A stretch of 64,000 bases of DNA from Golubevia sp. BC0850 (taxonomy: Eukaryota > Basidiomycota > Exobasidiomycetes > Golubeviales > Golubeviaceae): NCBI GenBank assembly GCA_012976225.1, contig JAAVVG010000001.1:434001-498000 (forward strand), given 5' to 3'. A program made the position numbers and the translations under genes. The notes under the pieces are model-generated. The model had not been told where the DNA came from, ran no database searches, and was given only the letters and a program-made list of their open reading frames with translations. This document shows positions 44,767-57,600 of this stretch, one piece after another; within the stretch, counting starts at the first letter, position 1, and every line of letters starts with the position of its first letter.

Positions 44767-46477
44767 ATGAACCAAACTTTTTCACTTTCAATTCGATTTC
44801 AAGCTTTAACTAAACCTTCAATTCTCAAACCAAGCCCTTTAAGATCAACTGACTTGTTCCGTTCCTCATCAGCCCCATTCAGAAGCATGTCCTCCACTTC
44901 TTCTTCACTTCCTTTCGCCTTAGAAAGATCCGTAGCAATCTCGGCAGTAGCAAGAGCATCAAGCTTAACTTCCAAAGTTTTCCACAGTCTAGTAAAATCA
45001 GACACAGTCACTAAATCAGATAAATCCCCAGTGACAGTCGGAGATTTCTCAGCTCAAGCAGTTGTCAATACAGTTTTAACAACTCATTTCCCAAAAGATC
45101 CAATCGTAGGAGAAGAAGATGCAAGCGATTTGAAACAAGCTGGAAAGGAAGATTTGAAGAAACAAGTCATTGAATTGGCCAACGAAGCTTTGAAAGGAAG
45201 TGCAAAAGCTTGTCCTGCACTTAGTGGTGATGAAAAGAATGGTTGGGGAGAAAGTGAATTGAGTGAGGAAGTGCTTTTGAAAAATATTGACAAGGGAAAT
45301 TTTGAAGGTGGAAATACTGGTCGTGAGTTTCAAGCAAGGGGGATTTGGGCAGTATAGATGATGGAAATTAACAGGTCTGAGGAAGGAAGGAGCTCTTTGA
45401 GAAGGATGGAAGTAGCTATCATCTGCTCTCTTCTGACACTATGGTTTTCTCTAATTCAGGTATGTGGGCTCTAGATCCAATCGACGGAACAAAAGGTTTC
45501 TTACGTGGTGGTCAATATGCAGTTTGTCTAGCCTTCTTGATCGATGGTGAAGTTCAAGTTGGAGTCATGGGATGTCCAAACCTACCTGTCGATCCAAAGA
45601 CTGCCAAACCAAAAGAAGGTGAATCTTCCGAAGGAACAGAAGATCTAGGAACCATCTTTGTTGCTGTCAAAGGACAGGGAGCTTTCCAGGTTAGTAGAAA
45701 TGAGGAAGATGCTGTAGCACGAAGGTATGCCATTTGGTCCTCGAACTCTCTCGCTTCAAGACTTTGATTCCCTTTCCAGGTCTTTAAGGTTCTTTGTCTC
45801 AACTGTACTGATCGAACCTCGAAGGATCCACCATACTGACTCTCTTTTCTCTCTCTCTCTTTCTCTCCCCCATCCTCTCAACTTTTCTTTCTCCGCTCTC
45901 AGCGTTCCCTAACTTCAGCAGACGAAACCCCAATTTCAATGCGCTCAATCACTTCACTTTCAGAAGCCTCTTTCTGTGAATCTGTAGAAGCAGGTCATTC
46001 CTCACATGGAACCAATGCTAGAATTGCTGAACTTTTAGGAATCAAATCCGATTCGGTTAGAATGGATTCTCAAGCTAAATATGCTTCTATTGCTAGAGGT
46101 GATGGAGATGTTTATTTGAGATTACCAGTTGGTGATGGAAGTTATCAGGAGAAAATTTGGGTGAGTATGAAGAAAGTTTTCCCCCATCGCTCGATCCTCT
46201 AACTCGTTGCCCAGAGCGTTCTGTGTTTGCTGATCTTTTCATCTCGTTATCCCTTCTCTTTCAACTCTTGGTTGTATAGGACCACGCTTCAGGCGCTCTA
46301 TTGGTAACAGAAGCAGGAGGCACCGTTTCTGATGTTCGTGGAAAACCTTTGGATTTCGGTCTTGGTAGAACTCTCAAGAGCAATAAGGGTGTGGTTGCTG
46401 CTCAGAAAGAGCTTCATCAACAAGTCATCCAAGCTGTTAGAAAGGCTTTAGAAGAGGAAGGAAGAGGTCATTTATAG
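44767..46477 (+). CDS. MET22: 3'(2'),5'-bisphosphate nucleotidase (HAL2/MET22)
   Basis: Magnesium-dependent, lithium-sensitive phosphatase that removes 3'-phosphoadenosine 5'-phosphate made during sulfate assimilation. Four exons: 44767-45322, 45460-45689, 45903-46160 and 46280-46477. The metal-site motifs are complete: KSDKSPVTVGDFSAQAVV, PIVGEEDAS, WALDPIDGTKGFLRGGQYAV and WDHASGALLVTEAGGTVSD. The middle has SVEAGHSSHGTNARIAELLG and MDSQAKYASIARGDGDVYLR. The Met at 44887 gives a 373-residue protein of usual family length. An in-frame ATG at 44767 adds 40 residues (MNQTFSLSIRFQALTKPS..., rich in Ser, Arg and Lys, one acidic residue) that look like a mitochondrial leader. Only 125 bases separate it from the preceding gene on the same strand. 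Confidence 0.94.
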
Positions 46478-47257
46478 AAGGTGTGAGACTATCGAGCTCA
46501 AGAATGCAAGGGACGTTGGATTTGGAAGTTCAGAAGCATGCTCATTTCAATGTACTGAGTATATTTTCATTCCGTTTGAGTACTATCTTTGCTCATCAAG
46601 TGCTCCCGCTTCGAGCGACCTTCTCGCAGCTCGTGAGTTCCGTTTGACAGCTCGTTTCGCTTGCTCAAAGCATTTCGACTCTCAATTCAAACCACAGCGA
46701 TTCAGCGAAGAGAAGAATGAAAACTCTATGTGATTCCGAAAAAGAGCCAAAAGCAAAAGACAGGATGAGAATCAGAAACCAGATGTTGAAGTTAAGCAAG
46801 GACACAAAGGCTAAAAAAGGGGTTGGGATAGTAATACAAGGATTTAAGAAGTAGAAAGCGAAAGATTGTTCTGGACTGAAGGATTATTTTTGAATGTGAC
46901 TCGGGAGAGAGTTAGATGTATTGCCTCAAAACTGATCGAAGTTGAGGTGTTGGGAAGTGGAACCAGGGTGTTTAAAAAGGGTTTGAGGGATGTTGCTCAA
47001 ATGTCGAAGACGAAAAAGGAATGTGATTGACAAGAAAAGAGGGTGCGGATCGAAGTTGAATCAATTTGAAACTAGTGTGATTTGAGTCTTGAGTTTTGAC
47101 TTGCTAAACTGTTGATGAAAAGAGAAATATCTGTTGACCTGCGAAGGCAGAGCGCTTTGAGCGAATTAAATTGAATGTAATAGACCAGGGGGGATGAGAA
47201 TATACTGGTTGAGGGATAAATTGAAGGTAAACTTGAAGTTGAGAGAAAGCGAATCGT
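46478..47257. other. Convergent 3' spacer
   Basis: About 780 bases between the ends of MET22 and the GT2 gene. There is no open frame of note on either strand and no recognisable RNA gene. Part is presumably 3' untranslated sequence. Confidence 0.6.
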
Positions 47258-50200
47258 TTAGAAACTGAACCTCAAGAGCGCTGGGTTGAGCACGATGGGG
47301 TAAAGGATGTGGAACGAGGTCATGAGGATTAAAGGCCAGATGGTGAAGAATCCAACAATGACCCATTCGAGAGCTGAAAAGTAGGAAAAGGAAAACAAAG
47401 TCAGCTTTTGTTGAGGAGACTGGTCTAGTAGAAAGAGAATACTCACGAACAACTCCGATAGTCAAGACGACGAGACCTCCGAGCAAGACGATCATGAGAA
47501 GGAACATTCTCCAGAATCTCTTGAACATCAAAGGCAACTCAATGAAGAGATTGGAGTCCTCCAAGTCCTTTAAGGTGGCTCCCCACGACATGTTGATTCC
47601 GAAAGGATGAGCTACTAAAGCGGTCATGACGTGGTAAGAGAGACCTCCGAAGAAGACCAAGTTGAAGGGTAACCAAGTAAGATGTTGAAGGATAGCAGTT
47701 CCGAGACCGACAGTCTTGGCACGATAACGAGCGATGATGACTGCGACGTTTCCAGCAGCTGCGAAGACTACAGTGACGGCGACCCAAATCTGGAAAGGAG
47801 GTAAGAATACCGGATCCAAGACTGGGAAGAACCATCCTTGAGCGAAGTAGAGACCAACAGTGAGAGGTAGAGCGCTTCCGATAGCGTAGTAAGAGAAGAT
47901 GTAAGAGCAGGCAGAGAACTTGTAGTGGATTGGGCAGGCGTTGGACCAGAGGAAAGTCTTGAACAGTGGAGTTAGAGGACCTTTGAAAAGCCATTGACGA
48001 AATGGGTGGAAGACCAATTCACTGCATCCAAAAGCGTACTTTTGCCATCTGTTGAGCTCATCGTCGCAAGTCAAGGAGACACCTTCTTCGAATTCGTTGT
48101 TGGAGTAGGTAGCCCATCGAGTGATGTAACCTTTCATGAGGAGACGAAGAGCCATATCGAAATCTTCAGATACGTGAGATTCTGACCAGACCTTCAAGAT
48201 TCCATCATCTTGGTCCACGAAAGAAGCCTCTTGAGCGGCGGTCCATCGAAGGAAAGCGTTGTGACCCATGAACGGAGCGACGTCACCATTTGAAACTGCA
48301 GAAGAGGAGATCGAGAACGGATCGGAGAAGTTCAGATGAAGTTCATTTGTCTCTATACCTTCTCTTCCTATTACTCACCGACATAGGAAATGGAAAAGTT
48401 GACGATTTTGGTGAAGAAAGCGATTCCCTTCTCGAAGTAACTGTCTGAGACGAGCATGACTCCAGAACAGTGCTGAAGAACTCCAACGTCTGGACACTGA
48501 CTCATTTCAGAAGCTGCGTCTAAGAAACAATCTTCAGGGACACGAGTATCAGAGTCGATAAGTAGAATGATGTCTCCGATACGAATGTTTCCGGCGGCTT
48601 CAGCTTTCTCGTGAAGTTCTGGAAGACACTTCTCCAAGCACGATTGATAGAGCGACTTCTCTTCCGATTCGGTCCAGTTCGACCAGGCTTCCCCAGAAAT
48701 TGGGCGGAGAGCGTCCATAGCACGTTCGACAGCGAGAGAGAGTTGGCAGGTGAAGTTCAAGTTGGAAGCCTTCTTGAAACGACCTTTACGGATGTATCCA
48801 TCTTGTCCGTGAGGTGGACGAGCGACCCATCCAATGTTGTGAAGGTCATAGTACTCCCTACGGATCTCTTGATCCTCAGCGCTGAGAAGCTGCATACCGT
48901 CTTCAGAGACGATGATAGAAGCAGTTCCACCTTGAAGTTCGTAAGTAGAGATGGCTTTCTCTAAAGAGGCAATGGATGGCATGAGAACTCCTTCCAATGA
49001 TTCCTTGTAGACTGGCATTTGAATAGTGACGTGTGGAAGGCTTCCAGTCATGCGCTTTGGCGCTTTTCCAGAGTAGTAGCGAGTGTTTGAGCTCATGTGA
49101 CGAATTGGTAGAAGAATCATAGCAACACTTCCAACGATATTGTCGGCGAAGAAAAGCATGACCTAGAGGAGAAAGGGGGAAGGAGAGGTGTTAGAATCGA
49201 AGAGTGAATCAGAATCCCAGATTTCTTCTCGACCTTCAACTCTCTCGATCTTCCACTTACTACTGCAATGAAAGGAGCAGCTGCGAAGATCGCTAGCCTG
49301 ATCCATTTCCCATCGATGAGGGATTCTTGAACTAGAGTTCGGAGCATCAGGCTGATCAGAAGAATGACGACGGCGACGGCGACACCGTGAAGGAGAGGAG
49401 CTTGAAGGTTCGTTGGTCGTTCTTCGTATTCAGGACTGGCTTCTAAGTCCTTCTCTTGCTTTTCACTTTCGTGACCAGCGTTGCTAGGAACGTGGCCAGC
49501 GACGGTTCCGTTGTGAGCAACACTTCCTCCATGAGCGATGCTTCCTCCCATTAGTCCATGACCCATTTGAGAGGCGGCTTGGTTGTAGTTCCAATCGGCT
49601 GTAGAAGCGTCGATCTCGGTAGCGGGAGTCTTGGAGGCGGATCTCCAGACGAAAGAGATCATCTTGTCCTCTAGAGCTTGAGCTGAAGCTTCCAACCTGT
49701 CGACGTGATCCGTCCAGATGACCAAGCACTTCTCTTGACGAACGAAGGCGGCTCGCTGAGCCTTACGAGCTCCTGCAACGTCTTGCATTGTTTCGACAAC
49801 TTGAACGTGTTCACTTGAAGTGAGAGGGATTTGATCGGTTCCTGGAGCTAGACGGGAAGTGATGGCAGCTACGACAGGTGAGGTCTGATGAAAGGAGAGA
49901 AAGAAAGAGAAGAAAAAGAAAGGAAGGAAATGAGCTTCGTAGAAGGAAGCTGGAGCACTGAAGGCAGGAGAGAAGAAACTCACGATCTTCATGGCTACTT
50001 CGACATTGAGAACTGTGAGAGCTTGGTAGAAAGACTCTAGTCGAGGATCGGCAGCTGGGCAGATGACATATTGACGCTTTGCGAGACGTAGAGCAACTCC
50101 AGAGGCGACGTTGGGATCTTCCGAGAACCAGTTCTGGAGAGAGGGGGAAGAGGCGCGAGGTCAGGGGTCAGTGTCGGTCCGACCTTCTGACTAAAGTACA

Positions 50201-50561
50201 GAATCTCTCAACTACTCACTTTAGCGCGTCCTTGCTTGAACAAATGAGCACTCATGATTTCGAAGGCTTCTCGCTGTCCAATCCAAGACATGTGGCCATT
50301 TGATGAACCATCTGGTGTGTAGGGAGTTTGAGCGTTCAGAAGACCATTTGATGCAGTAGTCGGGTTCGAGTTGATGGAATTCCTTCTGGTATGAGTGTTT
50401 GAGTTGAAACCGAATCCGGACATTGGTCCATTAGGAGAGGCATTCCCAGGAGTTGTTGGACCCATGAGAGGTGAAGAGTTTGCATCTGATTGTGACATCT
50501 CCGGAACTTTGTCTCCTTTCTCTGCCTTTGCGGCTCTGATCTTCTTGAGCATGGAACTCAT
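47258..50561 (-). CDS. Fungal membrane glycosyltransferase family 2 protein
   Basis: Processive-type GT2 enzyme related to the fungal GT2 group linked to hyphal growth in Zymoseptoria. Its polysaccharide product is not established. Six exons: 50561-50220, 50133-49984, 49884-49261, 49162-48379, 48295-47447 and 47373-47258, about 954 residues. The N-terminal domain (NWFSEDPNVASGVALRLAKR, SFYQALTVLNVEVAMKI, VETMQDVAGARKAQRAAFVR) is characteristic of this group. Two membrane helices follow. The catalytic part has VTIQMPVYKESLEGVLMPSI, SIIVSEDGMQ, IILLIDSDTRVPEDC (the DxD), HCSGVML, SEDFDMALRLLMKGY and a Q-x-x-R-W-like NRWQKYAFGCSELV. Several helices end the protein. It is head to head with the GH16 gene at 51.9 kb. 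Confidence 0.9.
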
Positions 50562-51860
50562 AGTGTTGAGTTGATCGAAGTTGAGCTACTTGAGATAGTG
50601 AAAGTCGGTGAAAGAAGGTGAATAGCCTAAGACTATAGGGGGTCGATGAAGTGTGAGGAGAGGTTGAGGGGGAGAGTTGAGGGAAAGAAGGTTGGGAAGG
50701 GAAGAAAAGAGAGCGTGGGTGGGAAGATGAAAACGAGGAACTTCTTCTTATAAGAGATTGATGAAAAGACCGGCGACCAACGACAAGGACAAGAGTTTGA
50801 AACTTTGAAACTGGAACAGACAACGAGGGAGATCTAGAGTGGAAAGGGTTTGCGTTTTGAGTGGAAGAAGGAATAGGACAAGAGGCAAATTTGAAAGGCA
50901 GATTCGGTCTCGATCGATTTTTTGTTTGTTTATTCAATTTTCGCCTGGAATTTGTTTCAGCCAGAATTCCGGTGGGAGTCTATTCGGAGGACCTTCTCCC
51001 TCTGTTACGTTATCACAAATTGCTTCTTTTCCCACCTAAGCCCGCTTTAGCTCTGCTGCCTTTTCAATTTCAGTCTCTCCTCGTCCTGCGCGGCCCCCCA
51101 GTCAATCAATCTTTTTTCTAATCATCAATCTACTCAAGTATAGATCAACAGATAACCTCAAGTTTATGTAAAAGCTTCTACACTTGTTACAGAGTGTATC
51201 GAAGGTCTTGAAGATTACATGACGAGGCCCAGCCGCCAACGCTCACCGAAACTGAATGTGAGACAAGCTTGTTTGTTTACTTCGGGTACACCCGATCTAG
51301 AAACGTCCTCGGAGGATTGGAATCGATTTTCGAAAAGCAGGAAAATTTCCGGGGTTCCTTTTCTTCGGTTTCCTCATTGAAATTCAGTCTTCGGCAGCAG
51401 CCCTGAATGAAACATTAAATTGGATTACGAGAGGAGGCAAAAGCCGCGTGGTGGTGGGCCTGTTTCTTCTTTTCACGAGTGGAGAAATGAATCAAAAACG
51501 ATGGAATTTCAGTGAATTTGGTCGAAAAAGCGAGTCCAGTTCGCATCATGGAACAGAACCGATCCTGAAACAGAGTGGCGGAGCTGGAAAAGGGAGCCTG
51601 GGTGCACGATCCTCTCGACCTCTCCCTCTCTGGGCAACGAATGAGAAACGATGATCCCTTTTAAACTTACCATACCTTTCGTTGTCTAAAGTTTTTCCTC
51701 TTCCTACCTTCCCATCTTCTTTGCCTTCAATTGCCCTCTATTTAATCTCTCTGACACCTCATACTTTCGCAAGACTCTCAATCATCTTCCATCACTCTTC
51801 TCCCCCTATCCCTCCAACTTCAACCTCAACCTCAATCTCAACCTCGAACTCGACTTCAAG
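50562..51860. promoter_or_regulatory. 1.3 kb divergent region between GT2 and GH16 genes
   Basis: The longest gene-free stretch in the window, between two divergent cell-surface genes. Open frames on both strands (for example 50431-50937 minus, 50839-51039 plus, 51448-51654 plus) have no recognisable domain. The part next to each start codon is pyrimidine-rich in the sense direction. A hexanucleotide repeat adjoins the GH16 start. I identified no specific transcription-factor site with confidence. Confidence 0.5.
51811..51856 (+). repeat. ACCTCA-type hexanucleotide repeat in the GH16 leader
   Basis: About seven imperfect hexamers (ACTTCA, ACCTCA, ACCTCA, ATCTCA, ACCTCG, AACTCG, ACTTCA) end a few bases before the ATG at 51861. 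This probably lies in the 5' untranslated region; the purine-free C/T/A composition would keep it unstructured. Confidence 0.8.
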
Positions 51861-54113
51861 ATGGATTTGGGTGACAGAAACAACCAATACGAAGAGGAAA
51901 TCACTTCGGATCCATTCGACCAAGAGAGCTCCAGCTTTGTCGGAACCGGTTCTCAATCCTCTGGCTCGAGGGGAGTTAGAAGACAGCCTTCCACCAGACC
52001 TGCTCAAAACGGCAACACCTACTCTTCCATATCAGAATCTTCCAATAACCCCAACTCAAGCTCCAGCTACCAATTTCAGCACAACAGAGGCGAAAGCGAA
52101 GGTGGATATGAACCTTTCGGTCAGAGCCTCTCAGCATCTGCTATGGCTTCTCCTACCTCCTCTCCGCCACGCAACCTCGCAGCTCTCCCTCGTGTGGATT
52201 CCACCTTCTCCGACACTCCTCAAGCTGGCTTGATGGCCAATGGAGTCTCTCTACCTTCCTCCCAATTCCTCAGGCATAGGAAAGCCTTCCAGTCGAGGGC
52301 ATTGGCTAAGGACCAGGTCCCAGAAAAGCCATGGCTGGACAACAAGGCTAGGAAGAGATCCGATAAGAAGGCCTATTGGATCTTCGTGATTGCTGTTGGT
52401 TTTGGTGTTCTAGGAGCTGCTCTCATAGTTTACTTCTCCGGTGTAGCCATGGTTCCTAACGACAAGTACTGTTTGGTTCTTCAAGATGATTTCAATGGGG
52501 ATTCTTTGGACACTAGCATCTGGTTCCACGAGCAAGAGACTGGTGGTTTTGGGAATGGTGAATTTGAGTGGACTACTGACAGTACCAACAACAGTTATGT
52601 GAGTAGATATTGAGGGGAAGGGAGGTACAACGGAACGGCAAGGAAAGCTAGGAGGAAAACAGAGGGACCTTTGCAGGGAGATCAATCTCTTATCTTTTTT
52701 TCTTTTGCCCTTCTCTTAGGTTCAAGATGGTAACCTCTACATCGTACCAACTCTCACCTCTGATCAATTTGGTGACGCTGCCATTTCAAATGGGTTCAAT
52801 CTCAACTTGACTCAATCCAACACCTGTACCGCTGCCAACAGAACAGACGCTAGTTGTGCTGTCACTTCCAACTCTACTACTGGTGTCATTCTTCCTCCAA
52901 TTCAATCTGCTCGTTTGATCACCAACTTCTCGAGAACTATCCAGTACGGAAGGGTAGAGGTCAGGGCTCGCCTTCCAACCGGAGACTGGCTTTGGCCAGC
53001 AATTTGGATGATGGTAAGTTCGAGGCACCTTGGTGCTCAGACTTTCCAGCCTGCTGACTTCTTTCCTTTTCCCTTCTATCAGCCCAAGGACTCAGTATAC
53101 GGCTCCTGGCCCAAGTCTGGGTGAGTTGGAGACATGCCCCTCTTTTGTTTCCTTTTCTTTCTCGAGCTCGAACTGACTCTCTTCTCTCGGCTTGCTCTCT
53201 GATTACAGTGAAATCGACATTGTTGAATCGGTTGGTAACCTTGCTACCAAGCGTGACCAGGACCTCAACAACATCTTCCGCTCTTCTCTCCATTGGGGTG
53301 AGTCTTCTGATGCTCTCCAAAATTCTTCGAGGGGCCACGCTGACATCTCTTCTCTTCTTTCTTTCTCTCTGTTCTCTCTGTTCTTCTCTCCATTCCGTTT
53401 TCACGCTTTCTATCGTTGCTCTTGTTCTTCTGTCCTTGGTCTTCCCTCTGCGACCTTCGCTCTCTAGGACCAAGCTCTGACCAGGATCGCTACCTCAAGA
53501 CAACCAACACTCGCAAGCTTTACAGAGACTTCTACAACGAAGAGTACCATACCTTCGGTCTGGAATGGACTCCTGGTTAGTACCGGCAGCAGCAGGCGAC
53601 ATCCCTCGCCTGAGACTCACCTAACCTCTTTCTCTCCTCCTTCTCTCTTCTGCTTATTCAGAGGGTCTTTTCACCTGGGAGGATAGTCCTGTGAGGAAAG
53701 TTCTCGCTGTCAAGTTCGATGAACAATTCTGGACCCGAGGACAGTTCCCAACTGCTACGTCGAATGGGACTCAACTCGTTGACCCTTGGAGTGGAGCGAC
53801 AGACAAGGATGCCGCCCCCTTCGATCAAGAATTCTTCTTGATTCTCAACGTAGCTGTCGGTGGAACCAACGGATACTTTTCTGACAGCGATTACAGCGAG
53901 AAACCATGGTCCAACAACGCCGAGAACGCTGTCTCTGACTTCTGGAAGGCCAAAGACTCGTGGTTGCCATCTTGGGTGAGTAAGATTGTCTAGATCCGTT
54001 TTTCATCCTCTAGTACTGACTCTATGCTCCTTGACCTTCTCCATCAACAGCCTGAAGACAAGACAAAAAGAGGAATGGCTGTGGACTACGTCAAGATGTG
54101 GAAACTCTGCTGA
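51861..54113 (+). CDS. Membrane-anchored GH16 glucanase/transglycosylase-like protein
   Basis: Seven exons: 51861-52598, 52720-53013, 53083-53120, 53209-53297, 53468-53575, 53662-53975 and 54051-54113, about 547 residues. A Ser/Asn-rich cytosolic tail of about 165 residues precedes one membrane helix (YWIFVIAVGFGVLGAALIVY). The GH16 domain follows: CLVLQDDFNGDSLDTSIW, FEWTTDSTNNSYVQDG, QYGRVEVRARLPTGDWLWPA, IWMMPKDSVYGSWPKSGEID and the catalytic E-I-D-I-V-E (nucleophile and acid/base Glu both present). EYHTFGLEWTPEGLFTW and LILNVAVGGTNGYF are typical of the beta-1,3-glucan-acting branch. It ends VDYVKMWKLC. Topology resembles KRE6 but the domain is closer to laminarinase or glucan-binding members. 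It probably acts on wall beta-glucan. Confidence 0.9.
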
Positions 54114-54653
54114 GCGTCGTCTCCTTTCAACAACATCCTGATTCCTCGAACTTGACTCATTAATCTCTCTCCTCAATTCCTCAAGTAAATAAAGACTTTC
54201 TCCATCAAGTTCTCCGGTGCAACTACATTTTTTCTTTCTCTGGTTTCCAAGTCGACCCTCGTCTTTGCGCTTCCAACCTGAGTCTCGTTCATCATTCTGG
54301 CCATTTTTCTTAGAAAGAACACTTCTTCTCTTTTCCCTTATTAATTCGCTATATCATAGTCCGCGTTACCACACTCTTTTCGCATTCTTTCCAGAGCTTC
54401 TTTCGCTTGTAGCCAGCGCCAGGTTGGGTTGGTTCACATGTTTCCCCTTCAATCTTTCTTTTGTCTCTGATCGTTTTTGGACTCGACTCAACTCTTCTCA
54501 CACACAAGTACAATCAATAGATGGAATTTCTCTTTGTCTCCTCTCTCTCGATGTGTGTTCAAGCGATCAAATCTTCGATTACAGGGGCTGGCTGATGTTT
54601 ACAGAGTGCGAAACAAACAACAAACTGTCAAAGACAAAGAAGGTTCGGGTTCA
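54114..54653. other. Convergent 3' spacer
   Basis: About 540 bases between the ends of the GH16 gene and the GAF-domain gene. An open frame at 54217-54684 (plus) is Phe/Leu/Ser-rich, overlaps the neighbour's end and shows no family. Nothing else is seen. Confidence 0.6.
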
Positions 54654-57600
54654 TCAAGCTGAAACCCTCTTTAAGGCAGGCTGAGCTTCCCAATCAGTGA
54701 CAACGACGGTAACAGAAAAGGATGAGGTAGCTCGCCTCTGCCTCAGTGAAGGCCTGCTGAGTTCAGGACCTTTTTGAAGGGGTGGAATCTGTGATTTGGA
54801 CTCCATGTCTGCGATTGACTTGGCTTGAGCAACCGTTGACGAGGGATCTGACGATTCTGGAGACAAAAAGGCTGATTTCCAGATGGGAGAGATTGGCGGG
54901 TCGACCTCAAAGTAACAGTCCTGGTCCTGTGGAGGAGGTGTCAAAGCAGACTCGAAAAGAGACAGACCGGTTTGAGCTACTTCCATTTGATCAGGTCGAG
55001 GAGGTGGCGGGCGGTTCGGACAAAGGGGAGGAGTTGAAATGGTCGAAAACTTCTGAGAAGACCTCAATCTGGGTGATGGCTTGAGCCCCACTCCCCCGTA
55101 TAAAGCTCCCATAGGCTTGAACTCCAATGGACTCGGTAGAGGAGAGCTTGGAACTCCCCCAATACTTGATCTCCTTCTATCACTCGAAGGCGATAGTGAG
55201 TTGGCTCCAGCGGAGCGCCTTTCGACCTGCTCCATATCTCTCCTCCATATCGCCTGTTCCTGGGCTTCTATAGTCTGGGGAAGATCGTATCCATAGCTGA
55301 AGACTGGCTGAAGAGATTTAGGAGAGAGAAGGGGAGCAGAATCCGGAGTCGTTGGACTGTTGGTGGTCGAGTTGCGGTTCTTCCTCTTGTCAGCTTTTGA
55401 GCTCAACAAAGGAGCCATCAGAGAAGCAGGGTTGGCAGCGTTGGGGAGCTTGAAGTTCATCGTAGTCGCCGTTGCTGCAGCAGTCGCGTTGGTAGCTTTT
55501 CTCGCAATCGTTCTGGCTAGGTTTTCTTTTTTGTTGATTGGAGGAGTTGACGTCGAATCCACATCCGAAGATTGCTCTGCTGCTAGAGAGTAAGAGTCCA
55601 TGGCAGCTTGATACTTTGATTTCAATCCCAATCCTAGAGAAGCTTGAGGTGGCAGGGATGTTGTAAAATTGACTGAGAGTTTCGTTTCTTCTCTTGGAGT
55701 TCCAGGGAGGGCGGCGACAAAAGGGAATCCAGAAACAGCGAGAGCTAGTGGACCGGGCTTCCCTGACTTTCCATTGAGACCTTTTCTGTTCTTGATACTG
55801 ATTCCTGGAGGTTTGAGGGTAGGGAAGTTGGGGACGCTAACAGTCGTCTCCAGCGAGATGGTTCGTCTCAGGCCTTGGCCCGCCGCCACCTTGCTCGCTT
55901 CGCTAGCTTTGGCAGCCAGCTCCTCTTCTCTACGAAGCTCCTCTTGAATCCTTTTCCTTTTCTCCTTCTCGGCGTCTCCGTCTTTCTGACAGACCAGAGC
56001 CAGAGCACCTAAAGCACTGGAGACCGATTGAAGGTACCGCAGATCTTCGACTCCTAGGACCCTTCTTGCAGACGAGGAGAGCGCTGAGAGAACGAATCCG
56101 ACTTTGGGGGGAGGAACTTCTTCAACTTCTTTTACATCTTGGGTTGAGGAGCTCTCTTCAGGTGAGCCTGCTTGATCAGGTGCGGCCGCAGGAGTCTTGA
56201 AAGCCAGATCTCGACTCTCGAGTTCGATGGCGATGAAGATCCCGCATTGATGAGTGAAGACTCTCCCATCGCTGGCTGCGGTTCCTCCAGGTAGACAGCT
56301 AGCTTCTCTCCAGAGTCCCTTTTTGGTAGAAGTGAAGGTTCCGATCCCGATCTTCTCGTCCACTCCAATCTCAGATCGATTTTGAAAGACCAACCCTTTG
56401 ATGTCGTCAGCTCCTTCTTCAGCGGTCGAGAGAACGCGACGATAGAGGTCTGCGTCCAAATCTTGAGCCGAAGAAATAGAAGGTCCTTGATAAGAGATGA
56501 GTTGGCAGGTCTGCTTCTCTTTCAGAGCTTCGCTCGTGTTCTTTTGAGTCGAAACGATGGGAACTGCTGAGACCGGAGATGAAGATTCGCTCTTGGCTGA
56601 AGTAGGCGAATCCAGTTTGGGATCTTGAAGAACGACCTTGGTAGAAGACCTCCTGTTAGAGCTCTCGGAAGCTCCTACGACTTGTCGATCCAGAGCTACC
56701 AGATAGACCGTGTCCAGCTGGAGAGCTTCTGCGATGAGCTGAATGATGCTATCGAACCTCTCCTGATTGTTCTGACTGACGTGGAGACCTAGAGCATAGA
56801 GCTTAGTCTCTGGGCCCATCGTTTCCACAGGTTCGGGAATCGAAGGACTATTCATTTTGGCTTGTTGAGCATAGGGAAGCACGGATCCTCCTACTCTGTC
56901 CAAAGTCAGAGCAGCGGAAGGCGAGGTAGGAGTTGCGATTGCTCCTGCTTCCTTAGCTAGTCTCTTCACTTCACGCTTCTGGGTTTGAGTGTGATATCTA
57001 GGGAGCTTGATTCTGACGGGACGTCCAGCCTCTGTCTTGGAAGACGACTCTGAAACGATTCCGGTGATTCTTGCGAAAGGTGTTGGATCGACAACGAGTA
57101 GGCTTTCGAGTCTTGAGTAGCTGTCTTCAATTCTTTTGAACTTTGCTTCATAACGAGAGGCATAAGCGAGCTCAAGCTCATTTCCGATCTTGGTAGCTAT
57201 ATCTCTGAGGATCGTCCTCTGTAAAGGAGAGACGCCAGATCGAGGTTTGTGATCAAAGGTGCAGAGCTGAAGGAATGAAAGGAAACAGAAGAGGGACCTG
57301 TCGTTTAGTTTCTGGATTACTCGCTATTCTGCGTCCGACAGAATACTCACGGTAGCTACGGGCATCCCAGAGGCGCTGCAGATCGGCATGCCAGAGTAGA
57401 AGCCCCACTTCTCCGCCGAAGGACCACCTGCGAACCTCCAATCTTCTCGAACGTTATTCACGAACTGACCATTGTTTCGATTGACTGTCGGAGGAAGAGA
57501 TCAGGTTAGGTTGTCATGTTCAGTAACAGTCAGCAGAGGTCTTCTTTCTCACCACACCGAGTCACTTCAAGCACTCACACAAAGTATGACCACAAATGGT

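Noticed and set aside
50431-50937. 168-codon minus-strand frame upstream of the GT2 gene
   Set aside because: It overlaps the GT2 first exon in another frame and consists of Ser/Phe/Pro-rich translation of purine-rich leader sequence.
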